A DNA stretch of 64,000 nt, from positions 682,001 to 746,000 of the forward strand of contig NZ_CP109104.1 of assembly GCF_035917675.1 (NCBI RefSeq). The letters are read 5' to 3'. Below the pieces are notes generated by a model. That model was not told where the DNA came from. It searched no databases and was given only the letters and a program-made list of their open reading frames with translations. The position numbers were made by a program, and so were the translations under genes. This DNA is from Streptomyces sp. NBC_01775. Its GTDB lineage: Bacteria > Actinomycetota > Actinomycetes > Streptomycetales > Streptomycetaceae. Below, piece after piece: positions 19,326 through 27,092 of the stretch. Within the stretch, counting starts at the first letter, position 1, and each line of letters opens with the position of its first letter.

Positions 19326-20075
19326 TCACGACCCCATGGTCAGACCGCCGCCGACGCAGAGGGTCTGTCCGGTGATGTAGCTCGCGTCGTCGAGTGCCAT
19401 GAACGCAAGTGCGGCGGCGATCTCTTCGGGCTCGCCCGCCCTGCGCAACGGGACGTGCCGGACGATGCCGGCGAGCAGGGAATCCCCGCCCTGGCTCTCG
19501 AGCAGGGGCGTCGCCGTGATTCCCGGAGCTACCGCGTTCACCCTGATGCCGTGTCGTGCCCACTCCCGGGCGAGTGACTTGACAAGCGCAATGACTCCGG
19601 CTTTGGCCGCGGAGTAGACGGTCTCCCCCGACGTTCCCACCGTCCCTGCCTCAGACGAGGTGAGGACGATGCTCCCGCCGTGATCGCGAAGCACCCTTCC
19701 CGCCGCCGCGGAGAGGTAGATGCTCGACATCAGGTTGACGTCGATGATCCGTCGCCAGTACTCCGGCGACTCCTCGAGGAACGGCGTGATGGCCGTCCAG
19801 CCGACGGTGGAGATCACGTGGTCGACCCGGCCGAGGACGCCGACGGCCTCCTCGAGCATGCGCTCACAGGCCTCGGGGTCTGTTGCGTCCCATGACACAT
19901 CGCCCAGGGCGACGATGTTCTCGTGCTTCTCGGCCAGCTCCTGGGCGGCCTCCGAGTTCAGGTCGGCTGCGGCTGTGGTGACGCCCTGCTCGGCGAGGCG
20001 CAGAGCCGTGGCACGGCCGATGCCGGAACCGGCGCCCACCACAAGAGCTCGCTTGGGCTCATTCACGTCGGCCAT
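19326..20075 (-). CDS. short-chain dehydrogenase/reductase (classical)
   Basis: A 249-residue NAD(P)-dependent oxidoreductase. It has VGAGSGIGRATALRLAEQG at the N-terminus, ISTVGW in the NNAG position, catalytic serine in VLTSSEAG, the YxxxK pair in VYSAAKAGV and the tail ITGQTLCVGGG. An aspartate at the end of beta-2 (AAADLNSE) suggests preference for NAD(H). By analogy with FabG-like and BadH-like enzymes it would oxidise a hydroxyacyl-CoA or alcohol of the pathway. ATG start; CDS placed 65 bases downstream of the small CMD-family gene in the same operon. Confidence 0.88.
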   Translation of the reverse strand: MADVNEPKRALVVGAGSGIGRATALRLAEQGVTTAAADLNSEAAQELAEKHENIVALGDVSWDATDPEACERMLEEAVGVLGRVDHVISTVGWTAITPFLEESPEYWRRIIDVNLMSSIYLSAAAGRVLRDHGGSIVLTSSEAGTVGTSGETVYSAAKAGVIALVKSLAREWARHGIRVNAVAPGITATPLLESQGGDSLLAGIVRHVPLRRAGEPEEIAAALAFMALDDASYITGQTLCVGGGLTMGS

Positions 20076-20140
20076 GTCTCCTCCAGTCGGTTCCTGCGTC
20101 CGAAAAGTCGTTGGTGCGAGTTGCCGGTCGTGGCTTTCGC

Positions 20141-20500
20141 CTATCCGAGTTCGTCACGCGCCCAGCTGAGCGCTTCGACGACCGGGACGAGTCCCAGGGT
20201 GGTGCCGAGCATGAGGATGACGACCTGCTCGACCTCCTCCACGGTCGCGCCGGCCTCCGTCGCGCGGGTGCAGTGGACTCGGAACCCACCCTCGTTGCGG
20301 GTCGCGGCGAACCCGGCCAGCAGACAGAGCTCACGCTGCTTCGCCTCCAGGGGGCCGTGGGCGTCAGCGGCACGTCGAATACCGCGGAACGCGTCTGCCA
20401 CGGCGTCCGAGGTCTGCCTCAGCCGGTCGAGGTTCGACACGAAGGTGCCCTGCCTACTCAAGGGGTAGACCGGCGGCCCGTCAGGGTTGCTCGTGGTCAC
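20141..20500 (-). CDS. carboxymuconolactone decarboxylase family protein lacking the CxxC pair
   Basis: A 119-residue all-helical CMD/AhpD-fold protein. The conserved block reads EAKQRELCLLAGF, then HCTRATEAGATVEEVEQVV. The histidine and GAT...EE motif are conserved, but the two cysteines that make AhpD-type members peroxidases (C-x2-C three residues before the histidine) are replaced by Asn and Gly. That points away from peroxide chemistry toward a decarboxylase, isomerase or binding role. The GTG start overlaps the stop of the racemase-fold gene by four bases (GTGA). A second CMD-family gene lies at 34142-34471. Confidence 0.78.
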   Translation of the reverse strand: MTTSNPDGPPVYPLSRQGTFVSNLDRLRQTSDAVADAFRGIRRAADAHGPLEAKQRELCLLAGFAATRNEGGFRVHCTRATEAGATVEEVEQVVILMLGTTLGLVPVVEALSWARDELG

Positions 20501-21351
20501 AGCTCCTCCTCTTCCGGTTCGGCCAGCCGCCCGAGGGCGGGCAGCCCGTAGCTCTCTGCGTATTCGGCGGCGGCAGACCTGATCACCTCGGAAGGGGCCT
20601 TGGCGTACAACCGTCGCCGGCTGACGAAGGACCCCGTCGCGGCGCCGATCCGTACGGCCGACTCCGTCATGGCCAGCAGCGATGCCGTGCCGTCGAGGAC
20701 GGGCGCGCCGTCCACCTCTCGCAGGCCGATGGAGTTGAGGAAGGCCGTTACGCGACCGCCGGCCGGGATGATGACCTCGGCACCACGCGCCAGGGTCGCT
20801 CGAGCCGCCGCCAGGAACGAGTCGGTGGCCCGCTGCCGGCCTTCGTCGTCGGAGAAGCAGGCGTCCAGTTCGTGCGGCGTGAGATCCATGCACTCGATGC
20901 CGGCCAACCGCTCCCGCAGCCCGTACTTGGCGACGTTCTCCTCGAAGCGCCCACCGAAGTAGGGGTTCACTCCGACCAGCGAGAACTGGCTGCCCATGAG
21001 GCATGCCGTCATCATCGACGTCTCACCGAGCCCGAGCACGGGAATGTCGACCATGGAGCGGGCCTCGCGCAGCGCCGGGTCGAGGATGTTGCCGATCGCG
21101 ACCGCGTCGAAGCCCGACTGCTCCGCGTCCAGCACGGAATCCAGGATCGACACGGAGTCCAGGCTTTCGAAGAAGCGGAAACTGTCGATCCGCCCCACCC
21201 GTGCCCCGCGCAGCTCGACCTCGGTGCCCTCGGTGACGAAGCCATCGATGTACCGGCGCAGGAACGGGAAGTAGTTCGACGAGTATGTCGCGTTGGACAG
21301 GCTCAGATACAGGATGCGGGTCACAGGTTTCGTCTTCCGATCACTGGTCAT
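20497..21351 (-). CDS. Asp/Glu/hydantoin racemase-superfamily protein without the catalytic cysteines
   Basis: A 284-residue protein with the two-domain racemase fold. ILYLSLSNATYSSN opens the core, and FDAVAIGNILDPALREAR followed by DIPVLGLGETSMMTA matches hydantoin-racemase-like members. In those enzymes a cysteine stands where this protein has Gly in AIGN, and a second cysteine stands where it has Ala in VIIPAGGRV. Both acid/base cysteines are absent, so cofactor-free racemisation is unlikely; decarboxylation or a lyase role, as in divergent members, is possible. The ATG at 21351 overlaps the epimerase stop by eleven bases; a GTG at 21324 with GGAAG upstream is an alternative start. Confidence 0.72.
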   Translation of the reverse strand: MTSDRKTKPVTRILYLSLSNATYSSNYFPFLRRYIDGFVTEGTEVELRGARVGRIDSFRFFESLDSVSILDSVLDAEQSGFDAVAIGNILDPALREARSMVDIPVLGLGETSMMTACLMGSQFSLVGVNPYFGGRFEENVAKYGLRERLAGIECMDLTPHELDACFSDDEGRQRATDSFLAAARATLARGAEVIIPAGGRVTAFLNSIGLREVDGAPVLDGTASLLAMTESAVRIGAATGSFVSRRRLYAKAPSEVIRSAAAEYAESYGLPALGRLAEPEEEEL

Positions 21352-22303
21352 GGTCGACGCTCTTGACGTATTGGCGATACCACTCGACGAACTCTCGAAG
21401 GCCGTCGGTCAGGTCGGTCGTGGTGACGAGGCCGAGCTCCGACGCCAGCCGCGCGGAGCTCACGTACTGGTACCTGGTGCGCTCCTCGCGCCAGTGGATA
21501 CCGGCCGGGTCACCACCGCCCACGCGCACGAGCGCCGTGTAGAGCTCCTCCGCCGTGACCGGGGGCCCGACGACATTGACTGCCATTCGCTCGACATTGG
21601 CTGCCTCGATGGCACGGACGGTGGCCAGCGCCGCGTCGTCGACGTGGACGAGGGCGTGCACGGCGTCCCGCTTCCAGGGCACTGCAGGCCGTCGGCCCTG
21701 GTCGATCGCGTCGAGGATGTCGATCAGAATGCCGGCGTTGGAGTCACGGTTGGCCCGAGGTCCGTAGATGGTGCCGTACCGGAGGATCACGTACGGCGCG
21801 CCACCGGCGTTCGCGAAGGCCTCGGCGAGGGCCTCAGCGGCCAGTTTGCTCGCCGCGTACATGCTCAAGCCACGGCGAATGGACGCCTGGTCCTCAGTGA
21901 AAGCCGGTGCGGCGGGGTCGCTGAAGGACCCGTACACGCTGTGGGTCGAGCCGAGCACCAGGCGTTCCACCCCGAGACGGGCGGACAGGCTCAGGAGGTC
22001 GTACGCGGCGCCGACGTTCACGTCGTGAGCCACCCGGGGCGACGCCGCGGCGGTCTGGGTTCTCACGGCGGCCAGGTGAACGACGATGTCGCATCCGGCC
22101 ATGGCCGCCTCGAGTGCCGGGGTGTCACGCAGGTCCATGGCGGTGAACTCGACGCGCTCGAGGTCGGCCAGCGCTTCGGCGGGCTCGGTGCGGACCACGT
22201 CCGTGGCCACGATGTCGTAGCGGCCGGACACGCTGAGTCGCTCGACGATGTGCGAACCGAGGAACCCCGCGGCGCCGGTGACCAGGACGCGTCGATGCGA
22301 CAT
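21341..22303 (-). CDS. NAD-dependent epimerase/dehydratase (extended SDR), copy 1
   Basis: A 320-residue extended SDR. The Rossmann motif is VLVTGAAGFLGSHIVERL, the catalytic triad lies in STHSVYG (Ser/Thr) and SMYAASKLAAE (YxxxK), and the substrate domain includes LRYGTIYGPRANRDSN. It resembles nucleotide-sugar 4-epimerases and uronate dehydrogenases, but it stands in a CoA-ester operon, so a small hydroxyacid or cyclic alcohol is also possible. ATG start shares one base with the thiolase stop (TGATG). A paralogue with the same HSVYG motif and layout is at 27093-28058; by eye about half the residues are identical. Confidence 0.85.
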   Translation of the reverse strand: MSHRRVLVTGAAGFLGSHIVERLSVSGRYDIVATDVVRTEPAEALADLERVEFTAMDLRDTPALEAAMAGCDIVVHLAAVRTQTAAASPRVAHDVNVGAAYDLLSLSARLGVERLVLGSTHSVYGSFSDPAAPAFTEDQASIRRGLSMYAASKLAAEALAEAFANAGGAPYVILRYGTIYGPRANRDSNAGILIDILDAIDQGRRPAVPWKRDAVHALVHVDDAALATVRAIEAANVERMAVNVVGPPVTAEELYTALVRVGGGDPAGIHWREERTRYQYVSSARLASELGLVTTTDLTDGLREFVEWYRQYVKSVDHDQ

Positions 22304-23514
22304 CACTCGACTCGCTCGAAGATCGCGGCGAGGCCCTGGCCTCCGCCGATACACATGGTCTCCATTCCGTAGCGGGCGTCGCGACGCTCGAGTTCGTGCA
22401 GGAGGTTGGCGAGGATGCGCCCGCCGGTGGCGCCTATGGGGTGGCCGAGGGAGATCCCCGAACCGTTGACGTTGACCCGCTCCAGATCGCTTTCGGTGAG
22501 CTTCCATTCGCGCAGGCAAGCGAGTACCTGAGCAGCGAAGGCCTCGTTGAGCTCCACCAGGTCGAGGTCCGACCACTGGAGTCCGGCACGTTCGAGTGCT
22601 CTGCGCGCCGCGGGAACCGGGCCTATCCCCATGCGGTGTGGCTCCACCCCTGCGAGGGACCAGCTCACCAGCCGGGCGTAGGCACGCAGCCCGAGTTGTT
22701 CGGCCCGCTGCGGCGTCGTGACGATGGCGACGGCAGCCGCGTCGTTCTGCCCGCTGGAGTTGCCGGCCGTCACGGTCGCGCCTTCGATCGCGTTGCCGAG
22801 TATCGGTCGCAGGCGGGAGAGTGACTGGACGGTCGTACCCGGCCGAGGATGCTCGTCCGTTTCCACGGTCGTGTCGGCGCCCTTGCTGACGGGCACCACC
22901 ACCGGGATCGTTTCGTCCGTGAAGAGGCCCCGCTCCATCGCGCTGACGGCGCGTTCGTGCGAGCGGACCGCCCACTCGTCCTGCTCCGTGCGGCTGATCT
23001 GGTACTCGGCGCGCAGGTTCTCGGCGGTTTCAATCATTCCGCCGGGCACGGGAAAGCGTCGACCGCCCGAGTTGCTGCGCGGCTGCGCGAGACGGTCGAG
23101 CAGCTGCGGCTGGCGGCCTTGGTTCCATCGCATGCCGGGGATGTAGTACTCGGCCTGGCTCATGCTCTCGGCGCCACCGGCGAGCACGAGTTGCGAACCG
23201 CCTGTCGCGACCTGCATGCAGGCGTAGAGCACGGCCTGCAGTCCCGATCCGCACCGCCGGTCGATCTGCAGGCCGGGGACGGTGATGTCCAGGCCGGCGT
23301 CCAGTGCCGCGATCCGGCCGATGGCTGCCGCCTCTCCATTGGCATATCCCTGGCCGAACACGACGTCGTCGATGTCGCCGGCGGTGATGCAGGTGCGGTC
23401 GACCAGGCCCTTGACCACCGTGGCGGCCAGGTGGGTGACCGGGACGTCCTTGAAGACGCCCCCGTAGCGCCCGACCGGGGTGCGAACGGGTTCACAGATG
23501 ACTGCCTCGAACAT
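22303..23514 (-). CDS. thiolase (acetyl-CoA C-acyltransferase)
   Basis: A 403-residue degradative thiolase. All active-site blocks are visible: nucleophilic cysteine in [22 protein letters not shown], the histidine in [11 protein letters not shown] and the second cysteine in [10 protein letters not shown]. It would cleave a 3-oxoacyl-CoA, releasing acetyl-CoA (or propionyl-CoA). ATG start; it lies 23 bases after the SDR that heads the operon and shares one base with the epimerase. Being second in the operon fits an SDR-generated 3-oxoacyl-CoA as substrate. Confidence 0.92.
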   Translation of the reverse strand: MFEAVICEPVRTPVGRYGGVFKDVPVTHLAATVVKGLVDRTCITAGDIDDVVFGQGYANGEAAAIGRIAALDAGLDITVPGLQIDRRCGSGLQAVLYACMQVATGGSQLVLAGGAESMSQAEYYIPGMRWNQGRQPQLLDRLAQPRSNSGGRRFPVPGGMIETAENLRAEYQISRTEQDEWAVRSHERAVSAMERGLFTDETIPVVVPVSKGADTTVETDEHPRPGTTVQSLSRLRPILGNAIEGATVTAGNSSGQNDAAAVAIVTTPQRAEQLGLRAYARLVSWSLAGVEPHRMGIGPVPAARRALERAGLQWSDLDLVELNEAFAAQVLACLREWKLTESDLERVNVNGSGISLGHPIGATGGRILANLLHELERRDARYGMETMCIGGGQGLAAIFERVE

Positions 23515-23537
23515 TTTGCGACTCCTTCGGAACGTGG

Positions 23538-24281
23538 TCAGACGCTGGACTCTCCGCCATCGATGGCGATCGTCTGCCCCGTCAGGAAGTCAGGGGCGTC
23601 GAGAGACAGGTAGGTCACCAGGCCGGCGAGCTCCTCCGGGCGGCCCATACGACGCGCCGGAATCCTTCTGAGCACCTTGGCGACAGCGCCCTCGTCGTCA
23701 CGCAGCTCGGCATTGATGTCTGTCGCGAAGTAGCCGGGTGCCACGGCGTTCATCTGCGCTCCGAACTTCGCCCACTCCGCTGCCGCCGCACGGGTGAAGT
23801 TGATCACGGCACCCTTCGACGCGCCGTAAGCGGTGAACCCGGGCCGGCCGAGCAGTCCGAACACTGAGGCGATGTTGATCGCCCGGCCGGAACCCGCCGG
23901 GGCGAAGACGCGCGCTGCCGCTCGGCTGCACAGGAACATGCCTCGTGTGTTGATGTCGAAGATGCGGTCCCACTCGTCCTCGGTCATGTCGGCAAGGCCG
24001 ACCTGAGCCGTGACTCCGGCATTGTTGACCAGCACGTCAAGGCGCCCGTATGCAGAGAGGCATGTCTCGAAGAGGCCCTCCACCGAGGCGGCGTCGGACA
24101 CGTCGGTCGGCACGGCCATGGCGGCCCCGCCCTCGTCGAGCACGGCGTCCCGGACTTCCTCCAGGTGCTTGAGGGAGCGTCCGGCAAGGACGACGGCGAC
24201 CTTGCGGCGGGCCAGCCCCTGGGCGACGGAGCGGCCGAGTCCTCGACCCGCACCCGTGATGATGGCGACCTGTGTAGGCAT
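23538..24281 (-). CDS. short-chain dehydrogenase/reductase, first gene of the eleven-gene operon
   Basis: A 247-residue classical SDR with IITGAGRGLGRSVAQGL, NNAG at the expected place, serine in NIASVFG, tyrosine and lysine in TAYGASKGAV, and DFLTGQTIAIDGG at the C-terminus. It is probably FabG-like and would oxidise a 3-hydroxyacyl-CoA for the next-encoded thiolase. The ATG at 24281 has no ribosome-binding site. A TTGACA-17-CATCTT promoter ends six bases before it, so a leaderless transcript is likely; this supports the start. The palindrome ATGTCTGACAT overlaps the -10 box. Confidence 0.88.
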   Translation of the reverse strand: MPTQVAIITGAGRGLGRSVAQGLARRKVAVVLAGRSLKHLEEVRDAVLDEGGAAMAVPTDVSDAASVEGLFETCLSAYGRLDVLVNNAGVTAQVGLADMTEDEWDRIFDINTRGMFLCSRAAARVFAPAGSGRAINIASVFGLLGRPGFTAYGASKGAVINFTRAAAAEWAKFGAQMNAVAPGYFATDINAELRDDEGAVAKVLRRIPARRMGRPEELAGLVTYLSLDAPDFLTGQTIAIDGGESSV

Positions 24282-24316
24282 GACCAAAAGATGTCTGACA
24301 TAAAACTGACTGTCAA
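24279..24316 (-). promoter_or_regulatory. promoter of the eleven-gene operon, leaderless, with overlapping operator
   Basis: Read on the minus strand, TTGACA (24311-24316) is followed after 17 bases by CATCTT (24288-24293) and six bases later by the ATG. The predicted transcription start falls on the start codon. The palindrome ATGTCTGACAT at 24291-24301 covers part of the -10 box and spacer, an ideal position for repression. The same promoter geometry is seen before the cupin gene at 37952. Confidence 0.6.
24291..24301. promoter_or_regulatory. operator candidate ATGTCTGACAT
   Basis: A perfect inverted repeat (ATGTC-T-GACAT) containing the recurrent nonamer TGTCTGACA. Other copies or near-copies lie at 3892-3900, 26726-26734, 26913-26921, 27049-27057 and, inverted, 43058-43066. 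The form matches known FCD-type GntR sites, and two near-identical FCD GntR genes are encoded nearby. Binding by them is inferred. Confidence 0.6.
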
Positions 24317-24397
24317 GAATATGACCGAAGTTTATTTGAAGGACACACCTGCCGACCTGCTGATCGTCAGATGCGAGAGCGCACCCCGGAAACGGAG

Positions 24398-25582
24398 TCA
24401 GTCGCGCAGCCGCGACCGGAAGACCAAGAAGCCCGCCGTGACCAGGAGGACGGCGGGCGAAAGGAACGCGGCTGCGAGGCCGACCGACCCCGCCACCGCA
24501 CCGACCGCCATCGGGACGAGGGTCTGACCCAGCCGATTGCCGCTCAGCCGCACACTCATCGCGGTGCCCTTGAGCCCGTCCGGGGCATGATCGGCCACCC
24601 AGGAAAGGGTGATCGGCTGTCCGAGGCCCAGCCCGAAGCCAATGACGACCATCAGCAGATAGAGCCCCGGCAGCCAGTCGACCAGCGGCAGCACGGCGAG
24701 CCCGGCTGCCGCTGCCACCATACTGAGAGTCAGAAGCCGACGCCGGGTCAGCCGGCGGATCAGCCGGAGCATGCCGACACGAGCCACCAAGGACGCTACG
24801 CCCTGCACGGCCAGGAGCAGACCCACGGTCTGCACGGACAGCCCTCGCGCCGCGCCATAGGCCGGGAGGTAGACGATGAGCAGGTCGACGGCGGACAGTA
24901 CGGTGAAACTGGCCAGCAAGGCGTTGGGCATGCTCCGCACCCTCATCACCGTACGGAAGCCTCCTGGCGGCAACCGCACACCACCGCGCTGCGGACCGCT
25001 GCGACCCCTGCGGGACAATCCAAGACCCAGGGCTGCCATCAGTCCGATGACGGCTACGACGGAGGCCGCGATGTACGCCCTGCCCCCGGCGAAGGAACCG
25101 GCCGTGGCGTGCGCACCGGTGACACCACTGGCCAGCAGTCCTGCTGCGGCCGGTGCGAGCAACTGGCCGGCGGAATTGACGATGGTGAAGGCCGCGAAGC
25201 GGCTGTGGCGGACTGCGGGATCCTCTGTACGCGCGATCAGGGTCTGGATGCCCACCGAGGCCCCCATGTGGCCGAGGCCCAGCATGGCGCTCACGACCAC
25301 CAGGCTCGCGATCCGCTGGGGCATGAGCAGGGCCAGCGAGACCGCCGCCATGACGAACGGGCCCGCGATCAGGAACTGGCGCTCGCCCCACCTGTCGACC
25401 GCGCGCCCCATGGGCACCGCGGCGGCGAGGGACAGCACGGAGAACGATGCGGTCAGCAGACCGAGGTCGCGCGGACCCGCGTCGAGCGCAAGGGCCTCGT
25501 AGGACAGCAGGGGTCGTACTCCGTAGACGACCATCTGCACCACAGCGGTGACGATCATCAATCGCGGAAACCATCGCAACAC
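24398..25582 (-). CDS. MFS transporter, drug/metabolite type
   Basis: A 394-residue protein with about twelve hydrophobic helices. The loop between helices 2 and 3 reads MGRAVDRWGERQFLIAG, a variant of the MFS signature, and the last helices carry VVIGFGLGLGQPITLSW. It is unlike the MHS carrier at 14575 and is closer to drug:H+ antiporter-like members. GTG start preceded by AAGGAG ten bases upstream. It is transcribed toward the eleven-gene operon but separated from it by that operon's own promoter. Role could be export of an intermediate or uptake; substrate unknown. Confidence 0.8.
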   Translation of the reverse strand: MLRWFPRLMIVTAVVQMVVYGVRPLLSYEALALDAGPRDLGLLTASFSVLSLAAAVPMGRAVDRWGERQFLIAGPFVMAAVSLALLMPQRIASLVVVSAMLGLGHMGASVGIQTLIARTEDPAVRHSRFAAFTIVNSAGQLLAPAAAGLLASGVTGAHATAGSFAGGRAYIAASVVAVIGLMAALGLGLSRRGRSGPQRGGVRLPPGGFRTVMRVRSMPNALLASFTVLSAVDLLIVYLPAYGAARGLSVQTVGLLLAVQGVASLVARVGMLRLIRRLTRRRLLTLSMVAAAAGLAVLPLVDWLPGLYLLMVVIGFGLGLGQPITLSWVADHAPDGLKGTAMSVRLSGNRLGQTLVPMAVGAVAGSVGLAAAFLSPAVLLVTAGFLVFRSRLRD

Positions 25583-25959
25583 GCGTGCCGGCTCCTTCGG
25601 ACGTGCAGCCCGGGCCGGCAGGCAGGCGCGCAGCCGCAGGGTTCAGGCCGTGGCACCGAGGAGCGAGGGAGCACCAGGCCCCTGATTCAGGGGCTTACAG
25701 TAGCCTAAAAGTCAAACTATTAAGCCCGTGTAAGGGCATGGCTGTCGACACCCGATTTCAGCTGCGGACAGGAGGGTGGATCCCTTGGCGCGAGTTCCAC
25801 GAGGCGCGAGCTATTTATGCGAGGCCGGGCCTGCCGACCACCACCTCGGGCGGCTGTGACCCGGCCGGACCCGCCCCGGGTCCCCAACCGACCGGTCAGG
25901 GCACTCCGGCCGACGGCGCACGCGCCCCCTCGATGCCCGTCAGCGCGGACTACGCGATA
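25583..25959. other. non-coding gap between MFS and GntR genes
   Basis: I see no gene in these 377 bases. A perfect 17-base palindrome, GCCCCTGA-T-TCAGGGGC, lies at 25678-25694 next to an A/T-rich stretch (about 25695-25725), and may be an operator or short hairpin at the MFS promoter. The remainder is G/C-rich without structure I can interpret. Confidence 0.45.
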
Positions 25960-26709
25960 TCAGCCCTGCTTCTTGGGCAGTGTCGTGGAGTAGCGAAGGA
26001 CGTAGTCCAGGTGCGATTCCATGGCTTCCGCGGCCACAGCCTCGTCCCCACTCTCAATGGCGGCGAGGATCGCCATGTGCTGCTTGACCGTCCGCCGGCC
26101 CACCTCGTCGGTGACATCGAGGAACTGCGCCGGATGCGTGGCATCGTGCACGGCTGCGATGAACGCCGCCAACAAGCGATTGCCGGACGCCTGCCCGATC
26201 GTGGTGTGAAAGGCCAAGTCGTAGCCCGGGATCCCCGGGTCATCGATCGTAGTAGTCCGCTGCCGCTCCACGATCGAACGGAGCTCCCCCAGGTGCACAT
26301 CGGTCCGGTGCTGGGCGGCCAGACGAGCGGCCGGGACCTCCAGCACACGCCGGACCTCGGTCAACTCCAGCACATCCAGCGCGCCCAGGCGCAGAATCGT
26401 GTCCACCGACTCCCCGAGCATCCGACTCAGCGAATCCGGATTCACCGTGTTGACGAAACTCCCACCCGACACCCCGGGGATCTTCCGGATCAGCCCGGCA
26501 CTCACCAACGCACCGAGCGCCTCCCGCACAGTAGGACGACTCACCCCGAACTGCCTCGCGAGCTCAGTCTCCGCCGGAAGCTTGTCCCCCTGGGCAAAAT
26601 GCCCTTGCAGGATCGCCTCCCTGATCTGCTGCTCCACCTGATCACGCGGACGAGTCACCTGCCGCGCTTGGAACTGCTGCCCCGACCCCACCCCAGCCAC
26701 CTCGGCCAT
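25960..26709 (-). CDS. GntR-family regulator, FadR/FCD subfamily, copy 1
   Basis: A 249-residue DNA-binding regulator. Residues about 18-85 form the winged helix (QVEQQIREAILQGHF, GVSRPTVREALGALVSAGLI); residues about 105-235 form the FCD effector domain, with likely metal ligands in YDLAFHTTIG and in the later histidines of TVKQHMAIL and ESHLDYVL. Such proteins usually bind an organic acid and derepress catabolic genes. It is by eye about 80 percent identical to the protein at 31241-31975, with the same recognition helix. CGTCTGACA lies 17 bases upstream of its ATG, suggesting autoregulation, and further motif copies lie between it and the divergent epimerase operon. Confidence 0.9.
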   Translation of the reverse strand: MAEVAGVGSGQQFQARQVTRPRDQVEQQIREAILQGHFAQGDKLPAETELARQFGVSRPTVREALGALVSAGLIRKIPGVSGGSFVNTVNPDSLSRMLGESVDTILRLGALDVLELTEVRRVLEVPAARLAAQHRTDVHLGELRSIVERQRTTTIDDPGIPGYDLAFHTTIGQASGNRLLAAFIAAVHDATHPAQFLDVTDEVGRRTVKQHMAILAAIESGDEAVAAEAMESHLDYVLRYSTTLPKKQG

Positions 26710-27092
26710 GCCATGCCTCTCGTCTCGTCTGACATTAACGCCATGGTAAGTGCGCGCGCGAGACGACAGGCAAGTTCAGCGCAAGAAGAACAGTGGACAA
26801 AAGCATAATAACCGACAGAATCCCCTCGATGATGCCTGCGACAGAGCCGCCAGACACCAAAGAGCTAGTCATCACTGGCCAGATGTCAGTCCGATTTGGC
26901 AGAGGTGATTCATGTCTGACAGTTGACCCTCTGAAGACTCGAGACTAGATTCACTCGCAGCTTGGCATCGGTCATGCGTCGGCTCCGCGAGGGCGCACCA
27001 CCTGCCACGCTTGGATCTGCCGATTCATCGGAGGACGCCTTGCCCATGTGTCTGACAGAACTCCCGACGAGGTTCGACTGGGAGGGCGCACC
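26710..27092. promoter_or_regulatory. divergent control region with three TGTCTGACA-type sites
   Basis: This 383-base gap separates GntR copy 1 from epimerase copy 2 and contains no gene. Motif copies are at 26726-26734 (CGTCTGACA), 26913-26921 and 27049-27057 (both TGTCTGACA). One is next to each gene start and one is central, the arrangement expected for a self-regulating repressor that also controls the divergent operon. A partial match, ATGTCAGTCCGAT, is at 26883. Confidence 0.6.

Noticed and set aside
18471..24281. A polyketide or fatty-acid biosynthetic cluster, suggested by SDRs, thiolase and ligase
   Set aside because: There is no ketosynthase, acyltransferase or carrier protein; the thiolase is of the degradative type and a transporter and lactonase-like hydrolase fit catabolism.
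23538..25574. A 678-codon minus-strand frame that would fuse an N-terminal arginine-rich part to the SDR
   Set aside because: The upstream part is a shadow of the MFS gene in another frame; the SDR has its own start and promoter at 24281.
25678..25694. A 17-base palindrome as a terminator of the GntR gene
   Set aside because: A one-base centre makes a poor hairpin loop and it lies about 270 bases past the GntR stop; a protein-binding site is likelier.
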